Shown: positions 10,181-19,100 of the stretch, piece after piece
How the letters are laid out: every line of letters begins with the position of its first letter
Numbering within the stretch: position 1 is the stretch's first letter
Source: Chloroflexota bacterium
GTDB lineage: Bacteria; Chloroflexota; Anaerolineae; Aggregatilineales; Phototrophicaceae
NCBI GenBank assembly: GCA_011523735.1
Contig: WTGB01000031.1
Coordinates: forward strand, 1 to 35,203
DNA length: 35,203 nt
Reading direction: 5' to 3'
Notes under the pieces: model-generated
The model's input: only the letters and a program-made list of their open reading frames with translations
Told to the model about the DNA's origin: nothing
Databases searched by the model: none
Made by a program: the position numbers and the translations under genes

Positions 10181-13100
10181 TCACGTCATCGCGACGCATA
10201 CTAACGAGGTCTCACTGTCCTCAATCTCGTCTGCATACTGATTGTAACCGAGCCCCCGGACGTGCGGTTCGTTGTGGAGTAGTTCGCGCAGTCGGGCTAG
10301 TTCCTCTGGATCCCAGCCCATGGCTTCAGCAACGGCATTGTCCCAAATGGAGCGGACATCGCACTCACCGTCACGAAATTGAGGGACTTCCATCTCTTTG
10401 GTTTGTTCCCAGCAGTTCGCAAGAGTCCGCTGGATACGGACATCATTCGGATCTGGAATTCGGATGCCTTCTAAGGGTTCAGGATTGTACTGAGGAAATA
10501 CCAATGTCCTACCAGCATTGCGCAAAAGCTGGAGCCGTCCCGCGGTTGAGTTGAGGAATACAGCTGTGGCTTTAGCTTCCGTAGAATTGGGTCCTGTAAC
10601 GGGCAGCCAGCCGCGTCCGACATATTTATCATTGTCAGCAACGGCAATCAAGCGGGCGGTGCTTGTGTTTTGCCCTGATGTAATGAGTAGGCAACCTGCC
10701 TTAGATAGCAGTTTGTCCACCTGCGGATATGTGCCGCCGTTGCTGAGGCGTAGTTCCTCGTCTAGGTTGGCGGGCTGCCATTCGGCATCTGGCGCGCTTT
10801 GGATCGTCTTTTGTCCGTCGGCTCCCTTCGAGGAGAGGATACGGAATGTTCCTAATGTCCCGGCAGAGGCCGGTATGAAGTATTGCATTCTCAACATTTC
10901 GCGAGTGGCTTGGCAAGAAAATCCATGTTCCCGGATGGGTCGCATATCGGGATGGATAGCGAAATTCCGCGCTGCTTCTGCCAGTGCAGGCGACCGCCAA
11001 GTGGCCGGCGACCAATCACCCTCTTCCATTCGATCAGCAGGCCAATGCGATACTTCGCCCCAGCCTTCCGAAATCTGGCCTTGCGAGCATTCTCCCAAGC
11101 ATCGGTGCAAGTCCGCGACTTCTCTCTCGTCTGTCGGCATCTTGTCAAGATGAATGAAACGAGTAGGTGGTTTGGGACCGTCAGGGTATCGGATCATGAC
11201 TACTATGCTTTCATGGATGCCTGTACTTTGGCTCATGTTGACATTGCCAGGCTGGTGGCAGGTAAGCACAGTGTGGATATGGAAACGCTGGGCCAGTACC
11301 CGGCGTTCATTCAGCCCTGATGTAGCCGACAGGGCGATGGTCGGATTGATCATTGAGACCCCCCCCCCATCAGCCCGCCCTATATGGTCCGCCAGAGCAA
11401 CAAACAGCGGCCGTATAGAATTCTTGTCCGTAAAGTCCAACATGTCTGGATCGGCTCTTACCAGAATATCCTCCATTACATCGACACGAGAGCGCAATCC
11501 CTTTTTTGTTTCCGGCGGGAACTTTTCGCCCATCTTCTTTCGACTGGTAAAGGGCGGATTCATGATGACAATGCGGGCATCTTTGACAGCGGATACCGCA
11601 TCTTCCAACTCTGTGTCATCGGATGGCTCCCAGGTAAGTTGAGAGACTATTTCGTCGTCTAACTCAAGTTCATCCTTTCTAGATATGATTGTGCTTTGTC
11701 CCAATAGTTCAAGCGTGCCAACTGAGACACGATTCCTGTAATGTGGATGAGGTCCGTAGGGCATGAGATGCAGACCCATCCGGCGATAGCTTATTTCCTG
11801 ATTGCCCGTAGTTAGTTGCGATGCGGCCAGTTGCAGCGAGACCGGATTTATGTCCAGCCCCTTGATCGTCTCCTCGACCGCCAACTTCTGAAGCCTTGCA
11901 AGTTCAACATTGTTAGCGCCCTGCGATCTGGCTCTTCGCTTCATCTCGGTGAGCATGGCGGCAAGCAGGGTTCCGCTACCGCAAGCCAGATCCACTATCT
12001 TGTGGTCTTTCCATTCCTGCGCATTTGACCAGTCTGTATCGCCAAAAACGTCTAACGTGAGCCGGGCGGCAATCGAAGCAGCCGTAGGTCTAGTGAAATA
12101 CGCGCCGTCACTGGCTTGATTGCCCATGACGCGATTGAACAAGGGGCCTGCGTGGTCGCTACCCATGTCCGCGTAAGTTTCGGCAATACGCTCAGCCTCG
12201 GCGGCAATATGGCGCAGCGCTCGCTCAAGTCCAGCTCTTTTGCCTGTAGTCTCAATCGCGTAGATCGCGTCCACGGCGGGCTCAAGAACGGGAATAAAGT
12301 CATGACGCATGATTCGTTCCCACTCTCTACCGGTGCGTTGTACAACATTGGTGTCATTTTTTATCGTCGATAGGTCGCTGATTCCTGACAGCCACCGACC
12401 GCTGCTGATTCTTTGGTGCAGCATGGCTGCGTTCATCATCAGGAGTGTAGCGATGGTGCAGCCGTCAGCTTGTTGTTGGAGCGCGGCTTGCTTCAAGTTA
12501 TCAAGACCAAAGTGACTGTTTAGCGCAGCCATAAGCTGGTCACTGCGCAAATGAAATGCAGCTTCCTTTATGCTGGATTCCAATATGTTCAGGTCCCGTA
12601 CAATCCGGTTATCGCTCAGGCCCGACTTCGACAACAGATTCATCTTGATTGCGCTTCCGTGGTCGCTCAGTTGGCTTAGACGGAGCATCTTCATAGCGGA
12701 TTCTTCTGCTCTCTCTTCGCGTGTCTTGCGCTTCCGTCCCGGCTTAAGGCGAAGGCCCTCGCCCTCATTGATCATCTTCTTGGCTTTTTTCTTCGTCTTC
12801 GGTATATCTACCTTCCCCGGTGTACCGTCGGGCAAAGGCTTATCTCGAGCCACTGTCCCCAAACGCAGTTCGATACTTCCATCTATGTTGTTCTTACCAG
12901 TTACAATTTGCGTAGGTTCGTCAAATCGTAGGCTTCCTGGCTGTATTTCAGTGATACGGTCAAATTCATCTGCGAGCGTGCTTTCGCTATTCAGCACCCG
13001 CTCCACAGCTGCTTGCGCTTCCCCCGGCGCGCCGTAATGCTGCCGATATTGAATACGTTTCCCTTCGCTGATGGCGAGAGCAACGACCGTATGTTGTATT

Positions 13101-15202
13101 TCTGGAGGTTTTGGAATGTACAAATGCAGCAAGTCTTCAAGTTCGTCTTCAATCCTGTGGTCATGCGCGCGTAGGGCAAGGAGTATCTGGCCTAACTCTT
13201 GCCACCCTTCGTCCTGGTCGCTCGTGCTCAGCCATTCTTCCGGATCTGCATCGGGTGGAATAAGGATGGGGCAGATGATGTAACCCAGTTCCTTGCCGGG
13301 CGCAATCCGCATCGCTCGCCCCACTGCCTGGATCACATCTATGGGACTCTTTCGCGGCTCCAAAAATGCCACTGCGTTAAGAGAAGGGGAGTCAGTGCCC
13401 TCGCCAAAGATGCCAACGTTCATGATCCCGTGAGGCCGTTCAGCGGATCCTTTGGCTAGTCGCAGTTTTCCGTTCTCGCGAGCAGTCACATTGCTCGTCG
13501 CGTCCAGATGTTCCAGAGTGTAGCGGGCTGCTTTTCGGTCGTGTTTGTTATCATGCAGCCACTTATCGACCCACGAACGTACGGCGTCAGTTTTGAGGTC
13601 CGAAGCCATGTTATTCGACTTGTCAACGGTGTTCATAAAGGCAATGCAAGACTTGATGACGACCTCGCCGTTCGCCTTGCTTTGGGTAGCGCCGCCCATG
13701 GCCAAGGCGAAGGCGAGACCCTTAAGATAACGGTTTGTTGTAAGTGGGCTTCTCCCTTTGCTCCTGGTATTCTTCGCTAGTCTGTTGGCTTCCTCATAGG
13801 CATCATGGTCGTTTATAGCCACAGCAATGATGCGGTAGTCGGACAACCAACCGTTGTCCACGGCTTCGACATAGTTCTTTCGGTACAGTTCAACCCCAAA
13901 GATTTGCTCGTCGTCCATAGACCGAACGATCCAATCATCGTTGCCTCTACGAGTCCGCTTTTTTGTGTCGTAAATGCGGGGCGTGGCTGTCTGGTATATT
14001 CGATAGGTCGCTGGAAACGCATCATTATGATGGCAAAGGGTGAAGTCTCGGATTCGCTTGTCTGCATCCGGCTTTCGTTGCCGGCGCAAACCTGCCGTTC
14101 TGTGCGCTTCATCTGCTACAAGCACCGTCACCTCAGCCGCGGCCAATTGTAGGGCTTCCGCGACTTTATAGCTGCTCTGGTATGTCCCGACGATTATGTT
14201 GAGTTTGTCGTTGCCTTTGCCCTGCTGTATCCATCGGGCAATTTCCTGCGCGTCTGTCGTCACCTTGCCTTTTACTTCCAATGCACTGACGTTACTGTTG
14301 TCAGCGGTGGGATCTTTGGCAGTATTGCGGATTCCTTCTTTCTTGGGGTCGTAGCCAGCAGTTTTGTCGGAGCAGACTCCCAATAATCGGATTTCCATTG
14401 TGGTATTTTGCAGGTACTCGCGTCTGATTTGGGCTACCAGAGCAATGGAAGGGCAAAGGACAATTGAGAGTTTGCCTGGTGGCGTCAACTTTTCGATGAT
14501 TCGCAAGGATATTCGCGTCTTGCCAGTTCCACAAGGCAAAATGATTCTTCCACGCGCTTGACCTATTGGGAGACCACCGCTTTCCGACAATTCGTGGTCT
14601 CTTAGTATTCGAATGCTTTGGGTAATAGCTTCGTCCTGCATGCACGATCTGGTCTGGTTTCTCGGTTCGCCATCTGGGTTAGGCTGACAGTGCGGACACA
14701 CCTCGTGTGTGAAGATTCCCTGTTGCTGTTGCAAGTCGTTTGCAATGTAGACCATCTTGATGGGTCTGTCCGACATTGAATTTGCCTGCTGGGCGTTCTT
14801 GCTCAAGGGATTGTCGCCGTTGGTGACGAGCCATCGCTCAGCCCAAAATGAACTAGACGACGCGCTGGCAAACTTATCCGTTTCGTGTTTGGCAATGGGA
14901 TCGCCTTTACCGTGCTCGTCTAGCTGGCGGGACTTGCATTGGATGGCGATAGGTTCGCCGTCGCTGCGGCGGATCCCGACTAAATCTATTCCTATGTCCT
15001 TGTTCGTAGTGCCTAGGAAATAGAACTCCCGGTCAGGCCACTCTGACCAAAGATAGCACTGTTCTATGTCCCATTCTTTTATGTGAGGGCCTGCCTCGAC
15101 GGTGACGTCTTCGAGCCATTTGCCATCAGTGGCCAGACGACCCTTGTCGGCAACGATTCTTATCAGCTTTTTGATAATCTCTTGTGTAACGGACTCTTTC
15201 AT
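10181..15202 (-). CDS. type ISP-like single-polypeptide restriction-modification enzyme
   Basis: One 1673-residue chain carries all R-M functions in the order known for type ISP enzymes such as LlaBIII/LlaGI. An Mrr-like nuclease is at ~45-130 (Asp73, QCK at 88-90, WLVTNG at 124-129). A superfamily-2 helicase has Walker A LPCGTGKT (222-229), DEAH near 363-366, TATP near 404 and motif VI QAVGRAMRI near 628. A helical coupler spans ~800-1040. A gamma-class N6-adenine methyltransferase has motif I DLACGSGT near 1073 and NPPF near 1214. A C-terminal target-recognition region follows (~1400-1673). The ATG at 15202 has AAGGA 6 nt upstream. It stands alone without partner genes, as expected for ISP, and is probably horizontally acquired. 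Inside the methyltransferase region lies a G10 tract (see 11359-11368). Confidence 0.88.
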   Translation of the reverse strand: MKESVTQEIIKKLIRIVADKGRLATDGKWLEDVTVEAGPHIKEWDIEQCYLWSEWPDREFYFLGTTNKDIGIDLVGIRRSDGEPIAIQCKSRQLDEHGKGDPIAKHETDKFASASSSSFWAERWLVTNGDNPLSKNAQQANSMSDRPIKMVYIANDLQQQQGIFTHEVCPHCQPNPDGEPRNQTRSCMQDEAITQSIRILRDHELSESGGLPIGQARGRIILPCGTGKTRISLRIIEKLTPPGKLSIVLCPSIALVAQIRREYLQNTTMEIRLLGVCSDKTAGYDPKKEGIRNTAKDPTADNSNVSALEVKGKVTTDAQEIARWIQQGKGNDKLNIIVGTYQSSYKVAEALQLAAAEVTVLVADEAHRTAGLRRQRKPDADKRIRDFTLCHHNDAFPATYRIYQTATPRIYDTKKRTRRGNDDWIVRSMDDEQIFGVELYRKNYVEAVDNGWLSDYRIIAVAINDHDAYEEANRLAKNTRSKGRSPLTTNRYLKGLAFALAMGGATQSKANGEVVIKSCIAFMNTVDKSNNMASDLKTDAVRSWVDKWLHDNKHDRKAARYTLEHLDATSNVTARENGKLRLAKGSAERPHGIMNVGIFGEGTDSPSLNAVAFLEPRKSPIDVIQAVGRAMRIAPGKELGYIICPILIPPDADPEEWLSTSDQDEGWQELGQILLALRAHDHRIEDELEDLLHLYIPKPPEIQHTVVALAISEGKRIQYRQHYGAPGEAQAAVERVLNSESTLADEFDRITEIQPGSLRFDEPTQIVTGKNNIDGSIELRLGTVARDKPLPDGTPGKVDIPKTKKKAKKMINEGEGLRLKPGRKRKTREERAEESAMKMLRLSQLSDHGSAIKMNLLSKSGLSDNRIVRDLNILESSIKEAAFHLRSDQLMAALNSHFGLDNLKQAALQQQADGCTIATLLMMNAAMLHQRISSGRWLSGISDLSTIKNDTNVVQRTGREWERIMRHDFIPVLEPAVDAIYAIETTGKRAGLERALRHIAAEAERIAETYADMGSDHAGPLFNRVMGNQASDGAYFTRPTAASIAARLTLDVFGDTDWSNAQEWKDHKIVDLACGSGTLLAAMLTEMKRRARSQGANNVELARLQKLAVEETIKGLDINPVSLQLAASQLTTGNQEISYRRMGLHLMPYGPHPHYRNRVSVGTLELLGQSTIISRKDELELDDEIVSQLTWEPSDDTELEDAVSAVKDARIVIMNPPFTSRKKMGEKFPPETKKGLRSRVDVMEDILVRADPDMLDFTDKNSIRPLFVALADHIGRADGGGVSMINPTIALSATSGLNERRVLAQRFHIHTVLTCHQPGNVNMSQSTGIHESIVVMIRYPDGPKPPTRFIHLDKMPTDEREVADLHRCLGECSQGQISEGWGEVSHWPADRMEEGDWSPATWRSPALAEAARNFAIHPDMRPIREHGFSCQATREMLRMQYFIPASAGTLGTFRILSSKGADGQKTIQSAPDAEWQPANLDEELRLSNGGTYPQVDKLLSKAGCLLITSGQNTSTARLIAVADNDKYVGRGWLPVTGPNSTEAKATAVFLNSTAGRLQLLRNAGRTLVFPQYNPEPLEGIRIPDPNDVRIQRTLANCWEQTKEMEVPQFRDGECDVRSIWDNAVAEAMGWDPEELARLRELLHNEPHVRGLGYNQYADEIEDSETSLVCVAMT
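11359..11368. repeat. C10/G10 homopolymer inside the R-M gene (candidate phase-variation tract)
   Basis: Ten consecutive C on the plus strand read as ten G on the coding strand, encoding Gly-Gly-Gly plus the first base of Val near residues 1279-1282 of the R-M protein. The reading frame is open across it at length ten. A gain or loss of one G would truncate the protein inside the methyltransferase, about 65 residues after NPPF, and remove the target-recognition region. Confidence 0.9.
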
Positions 15203-15369
15203 TCTTTGTCCTTACTCTTTTGCATATGACAGAACACATAATACAACGTGTGTCAAGTATATCATCGCCATGTCAAATCCTTACGATGGACACAGAGGCG
15301 GGCGGCTCCCTACGCCTATACGTTGGAGATGGCATGTCGGGCGCGCAGTTCCTGATCATCATACCCTGT

Positions 15370-17190
15370 CTATCCGCCAACGGTGGCAAACATCTCTTTT
15401 GCATGTTCGACATAGTTTAAGGATTGGTGACGGAAATACGTGTTGTAAAGCTCAGCGTAATGACCGCCACTGCGCATAAGTTGATCATGGTTCCCTTCCT
15501 CAATAATCCGGCCTTCTCGCAAGACAATAATGCGATCGGCGCTGCGTACGGTGCTGAGCCGATGGGCTATCAGTATTGATGTAGAGCGTTCCAGGATTAA
15601 CTCGATCGCATCTTGTATCTGAGATTCAGTGAAGGGATCGATACTGGCAGTCGCCTCATCCAGTATGAAGATGGATGGCTTTTGCACCAGGACACGCAGA
15701 AGACTGACTAACTGGCGTTGACCCAGACTCAGGTGACTCCCGCGTTCGCCGACATGCGTGTCCAGTCCGTCTGGCAAACTGTCAAGCCACTCCCCATGCC
15801 CGATGCTTTGCGCGATCCTGTATATTTCCTCGGGTGTCGCCCGCTTATTGCCGTATTGAACATTCTCAAGCACAGTGCCGCTAAATAGAAAGGGCTGCTG
15901 CGGGACGACGCCCAACTTCCCGCGGTATCTCTTCAAGTCCAGGGCACGGATATCCTTGCCATCAATGAATATTTCCCCGCGTTGGAATTCGTAGTAGCGC
16001 GTGATCAGTTTTGCGATGGTACTCTTTCCAGCGCCGGTATGGCCGACAAAGGCGACATTTTCACCCGGTCGAATATCCAGGCTGAAGTCACGCAGCACCG
16101 GTTCACCGGCATCGTATTGGAAGTCCACGCGCTCGAAGGTGATCCGGCCCTCCAACGGGCTAATAACATGGCTGTCTGTTTGGATAACTTCATTTTCCGC
16201 GTCAATCAGGGCGAATATACGCTCCGCCGCGCTCATGCCTTGCTGAAACTGGCTCCAGAATGACGCCAGATTCATGAAAGGGAACCAAAATCGGTCTACA
16301 CCCTGGATGAAAAGATACCAGGTTCCAGCTGTGATCGCGCCGCTGATCACCGAGTGTGAACCCGACCAAACAATTATCGACAAGGCTATCGCGGATAGCA
16401 TGCCCAGCGTGGGGAACACAAGGGACATGATAAAGCCGCGTTTGAGGTTGATGCGGTAGCTCAAGACATTAACCGCGGAGAACTCGTTGTAGATCATCTC
16501 CTCCTGACGAAAATTCTTGGCGACGCGGATACCGGTGACGCTTTCCTGAATATTGTCGTTTACCACCGCCATTGCGCGGGCGCCCTGCCGTGTCACGATG
16601 CGGGCGACGAAACGAAAAGCTAGGGCGGCGAAAACGACCAAGGGCATGGTCAACAGCAGCACGATTGTCAATTCGACCGAATAGCTGAGCAAGGCGGCGA
16701 ACAGTATGACCACCGAAAGAAACTGCGAGACGACATCGCTGCCCAGCAGCATGACATCGCCAAATTCCTGCGTATCGCTGGTGATGCGGCTGATGACGGT
16801 GCCCGACTTGTGACGATCGTAGAATGAAAGATCGCGCTCGACCGCGGCTTGAAAGGCATCCTTGCGCATTTGAGCTACAATCTTGCCGATGACCACAACC
16901 GTGAATCGACGCCGGCCATAGTTGGAGATGTATTCAGTAACCGTGACAATTGTCAACGCTGTTAAAAGGAAACCCAGCAGGTCGCTGCCGCCGACCAATT
17001 CATCGACAGCCGCGCTGATGAACACGGGCCGAACCGCGCGCGCCATGCCAACAGCGAGGAAACCAAGTAAACCCAGCGCGACCTGTAACTTGTGTTCGCT
17101 AACATACTGAGCGATACGCCTGAACAGGTGGGCATCAGAATACTGACGATCGTATCTGTCCCCTTGCAAGCCGCCGAATACTGCTGCCAC
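15370..17190 (-). CDS. ABC exporter half-transporter, subunit with the intact Walker B
   Basis: The 606-residue protein has a six-helix type-IV ABC exporter domain (~25-310) and a C-terminal nucleotide-binding domain. Visible motifs are Walker A GHTGAGKST (~383-391), signature LSLGQ (~487-491, changed from LSGGQ), Walker B IFILDEATASID with the catalytic Glu (~507-516), and the H-loop AHRLST (~543). Its partner is encoded 1 nt upstream (17192-18985). Together they form a heterodimer of the BmrCD/LmrCD/TM287-288 kind. In such pairs the active ATP site combines this subunit's Walker A/B with the partner's LSGGQ. The cargo (drug, lipid or peptide) cannot be read from sequence. Confidence 0.9.
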   Translation of the reverse strand: MAAVFGGLQGDRYDRQYSDAHLFRRIAQYVSEHKLQVALGLLGFLAVGMARAVRPVFISAAVDELVGGSDLLGFLLTALTIVTVTEYISNYGRRRFTVVVIGKIVAQMRKDAFQAAVERDLSFYDRHKSGTVISRITSDTQEFGDVMLLGSDVVSQFLSVVILFAALLSYSVELTIVLLLTMPLVVFAALAFRFVARIVTRQGARAMAVVNDNIQESVTGIRVAKNFRQEEMIYNEFSAVNVLSYRINLKRGFIMSLVFPTLGMLSAIALSIIVWSGSHSVISGAITAGTWYLFIQGVDRFWFPFMNLASFWSQFQQGMSAAERIFALIDAENEVIQTDSHVISPLEGRITFERVDFQYDAGEPVLRDFSLDIRPGENVAFVGHTGAGKSTIAKLITRYYEFQRGEIFIDGKDIRALDLKRYRGKLGVVPQQPFLFSGTVLENVQYGNKRATPEEIYRIAQSIGHGEWLDSLPDGLDTHVGERGSHLSLGQRQLVSLLRVLVQKPSIFILDEATASIDPFTESQIQDAIELILERSTSILIAHRLSTVRSADRIIVLREGRIIEEGNHDQLMRSGGHYAELYNTYFRHQSLNYVEHAKEMFATVGG

Positions 17191-17191
17191 T

Positions 17192-18985
17192 TCAGCCTCC
17201 TGCCTTGAGCAGAGCCGCTGGATCTGACGATGTGTAGCGGTCGAAAATGTGCCGATATGACTCGGACGTCCGCAAAAGCTCCTGATGCGTCCCTTGCGCC
17301 ACTACTCGCCCTTTGCGCAGCACCACAATATGATCCGCCCAGCGGATCTGCGACAGGCGATGTGTAATCAAAAGCGTCGTGCGTCCCGTCGCCGCCGACC
17401 AAATCGCTCGCTGAATCTTATCTTCTGTCGCGCTATCTATTGCGCTCGTGCTGTCATCCAGGATCAGGATCGGCGGATCGGTCTGAAATGCGCGCGCCAG
17501 AGCAAGGCGCTGCCGCTGTCCGCCACTCAGGGTCATACCGCGCTGGCCGATGATTGTCTCATACTCTGCTGGAAAGGACGAAATGAAATCATGCGCCTGT
17601 GCCGCCTTAGCCGATTCGACGATGCTTGCCATATCTCGTTTGTCTTTGCCAAAGGCGATGTTTTCCGCCACACTGCGGCTGAACAAGAAGATGTCCTGCT
17701 CAATAATGCTGATCTGCGACCTTAGCGCTTGCAGATTCCAGTCACGCACGTCAACACCATCTACCAGCACTCGTCCGCTGTCCACATCGTAAATGCGATT
17801 GACCAATTTGCTGAGTGTGCTCTTGCCCGAGCCAGTCTGTCCGACGATTGCCACTGTCTGACCGGCCCGCGCCTTAAATGAGATATCACTCAACGCTTCT
17901 TCCTCGGCGCTGTAGCCGAAGCGAACATTTTCAAAGACAATGGTCCCTTTGATATCTCCACTGTAGCCTCGCGCGTTTTGATCCAAAGCCGTCTTCGTGT
18001 TGATCACCTCAAGGATCCGTTCAGCGCCGGCATATCCGGAGGCGATCCGTGACGAGGAAAATAGCGAGATAAACACGGGGAATTGGAACAAGTTTATCAG
18101 CCCAAGAAAGGCGATGACTTCACCTTCCCCAATCGCGCCGTCTCGGAAGAGAATCACAGAGTGGATCAGCGCTGCAACTACGGTCAGGCCGAAGAGCAGT
18201 ATGGACAGGTAGCGCGCCTCGAACTCTCCTTGGTCGATGAACCGGTCCCGGACCAGATCCGCCAAGCTGTTGAAACTGCCAATTTCCTGTTCTTCTTGCG
18301 CTGAGCCCTTTACCACCTCCAGCCCATCCAGGGACTCCGCGAGCCGGGCGTTCATTCGGCCGAAGCTGCCGCGGACGTCCTGTGCAATTGGGTACAGGCG
18401 CCAGATGAAATAAATCTGCACGATGATGTGCGAGACAATGAACAGCAGCGGGACGAAGATCAGCTGTGGATGGACGCCCGGCGCGTAGATCGCGGGCATG
18501 ATCAGGAACATATTCGCGCCGGTGATCAGGTTTACGCCCGGGTTCATCATCAGATTCATTTCCCGCACATCGTTGGTCACCCGCGCCATTGTCTCCCCAA
18601 CCGGCTGCATATCGTGGTAACTCATGCTCTTGCCCAGCAAGCTCGCATAAAGCTCATCACGAATATCCCGTTCAAAGCGCTGTGCGAAAACCTCAGCCGC
18701 GAAGTTCCGCATGAATTGCAGAACGGAGCGAAGAGTCTGTGAGCCTATGATAAGTAGAACGCTGTTGAGCACCAGGCGGATTGTGTCTTCGTTCATCAGC
18801 CGTATCGCGTCAAACGCGCTGCCGACAGCACCCGGAACGACCCCAGCCAGAAAAGCGTTGCTGAAAGCGCCAAGGACCAGCAGTAACGCGGCTATCGGGT
18901 GACGGGTAATATGCGACAGGATGAAACGAAAAGGGCTGCTGTGGTTGGTTTTGATGGGAGACGCAACGCTGAACTCAACCGCCAT
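17192..18985 (-). CDS. ABC exporter half-transporter, subunit with the degenerate Walker B
   Basis: The 597-residue protein has an N-terminal six-helix exporter domain and a nucleotide-binding domain with Walker A GQTGSGKST (~380-388), canonical signature LSGGQRQR (~485-492), Walker B ILILDDSTSAID (~506-516) and H-loop THRLSQ. The residue after the Walker B Asp is Asp instead of the catalytic Glu, and the partner's signature is LSLGQ, so the site built from these two elements should be poorly hydrolytic. The stop is 1 nt before the start of the partner gene, so the two are almost certainly one operon and one complex. It is likely an inner-membrane drug or lipid exporter. Confidence 0.9.
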   Translation of the reverse strand: MAVEFSVASPIKTNHSSPFRFILSHITRHPIAALLLVLGAFSNAFLAGVVPGAVGSAFDAIRLMNEDTIRLVLNSVLLIIGSQTLRSVLQFMRNFAAEVFAQRFERDIRDELYASLLGKSMSYHDMQPVGETMARVTNDVREMNLMMNPGVNLITGANMFLIMPAIYAPGVHPQLIFVPLLFIVSHIIVQIYFIWRLYPIAQDVRGSFGRMNARLAESLDGLEVVKGSAQEEQEIGSFNSLADLVRDRFIDQGEFEARYLSILLFGLTVVAALIHSVILFRDGAIGEGEVIAFLGLINLFQFPVFISLFSSSRIASGYAGAERILEVINTKTALDQNARGYSGDIKGTIVFENVRFGYSAEEEALSDISFKARAGQTVAIVGQTGSGKSTLSKLVNRIYDVDSGRVLVDGVDVRDWNLQALRSQISIIEQDIFLFSRSVAENIAFGKDKRDMASIVESAKAAQAHDFISSFPAEYETIIGQRGMTLSGGQRQRLALARAFQTDPPILILDDSTSAIDSATEDKIQRAIWSAATGRTTLLITHRLSQIRWADHIVVLRKGRVVAQGTHQELLRTSESYRHIFDRYTSSDPAALLKAGG

Positions 18986-19100
18986 AGCCGCTCCATGGAT
19001 TGAGACGAGAAGTCAAACGCCGAGTTTATCCGAATCCGACAAATTCCAGAATACAGGATTTCGACGCGAACTCAGCCAACCTCATTCCCAGTTGCGCCGG

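Noticed and set aside
10181..15202. Membership of BREX, DISARM or Dnd-type multigene defence
   Set aside because: The neighbours are glycosyltransferase and exporter genes, and the single chain already has nuclease, helicase, methyltransferase and recognition parts, as in type ISP.
15228..15256. Promoter for the R-M gene with TTGACA at 15251-15256 (minus strand)
   Set aside because: The -35 box is perfect, but no acceptable -10 hexamer lies 16-18 bp away.
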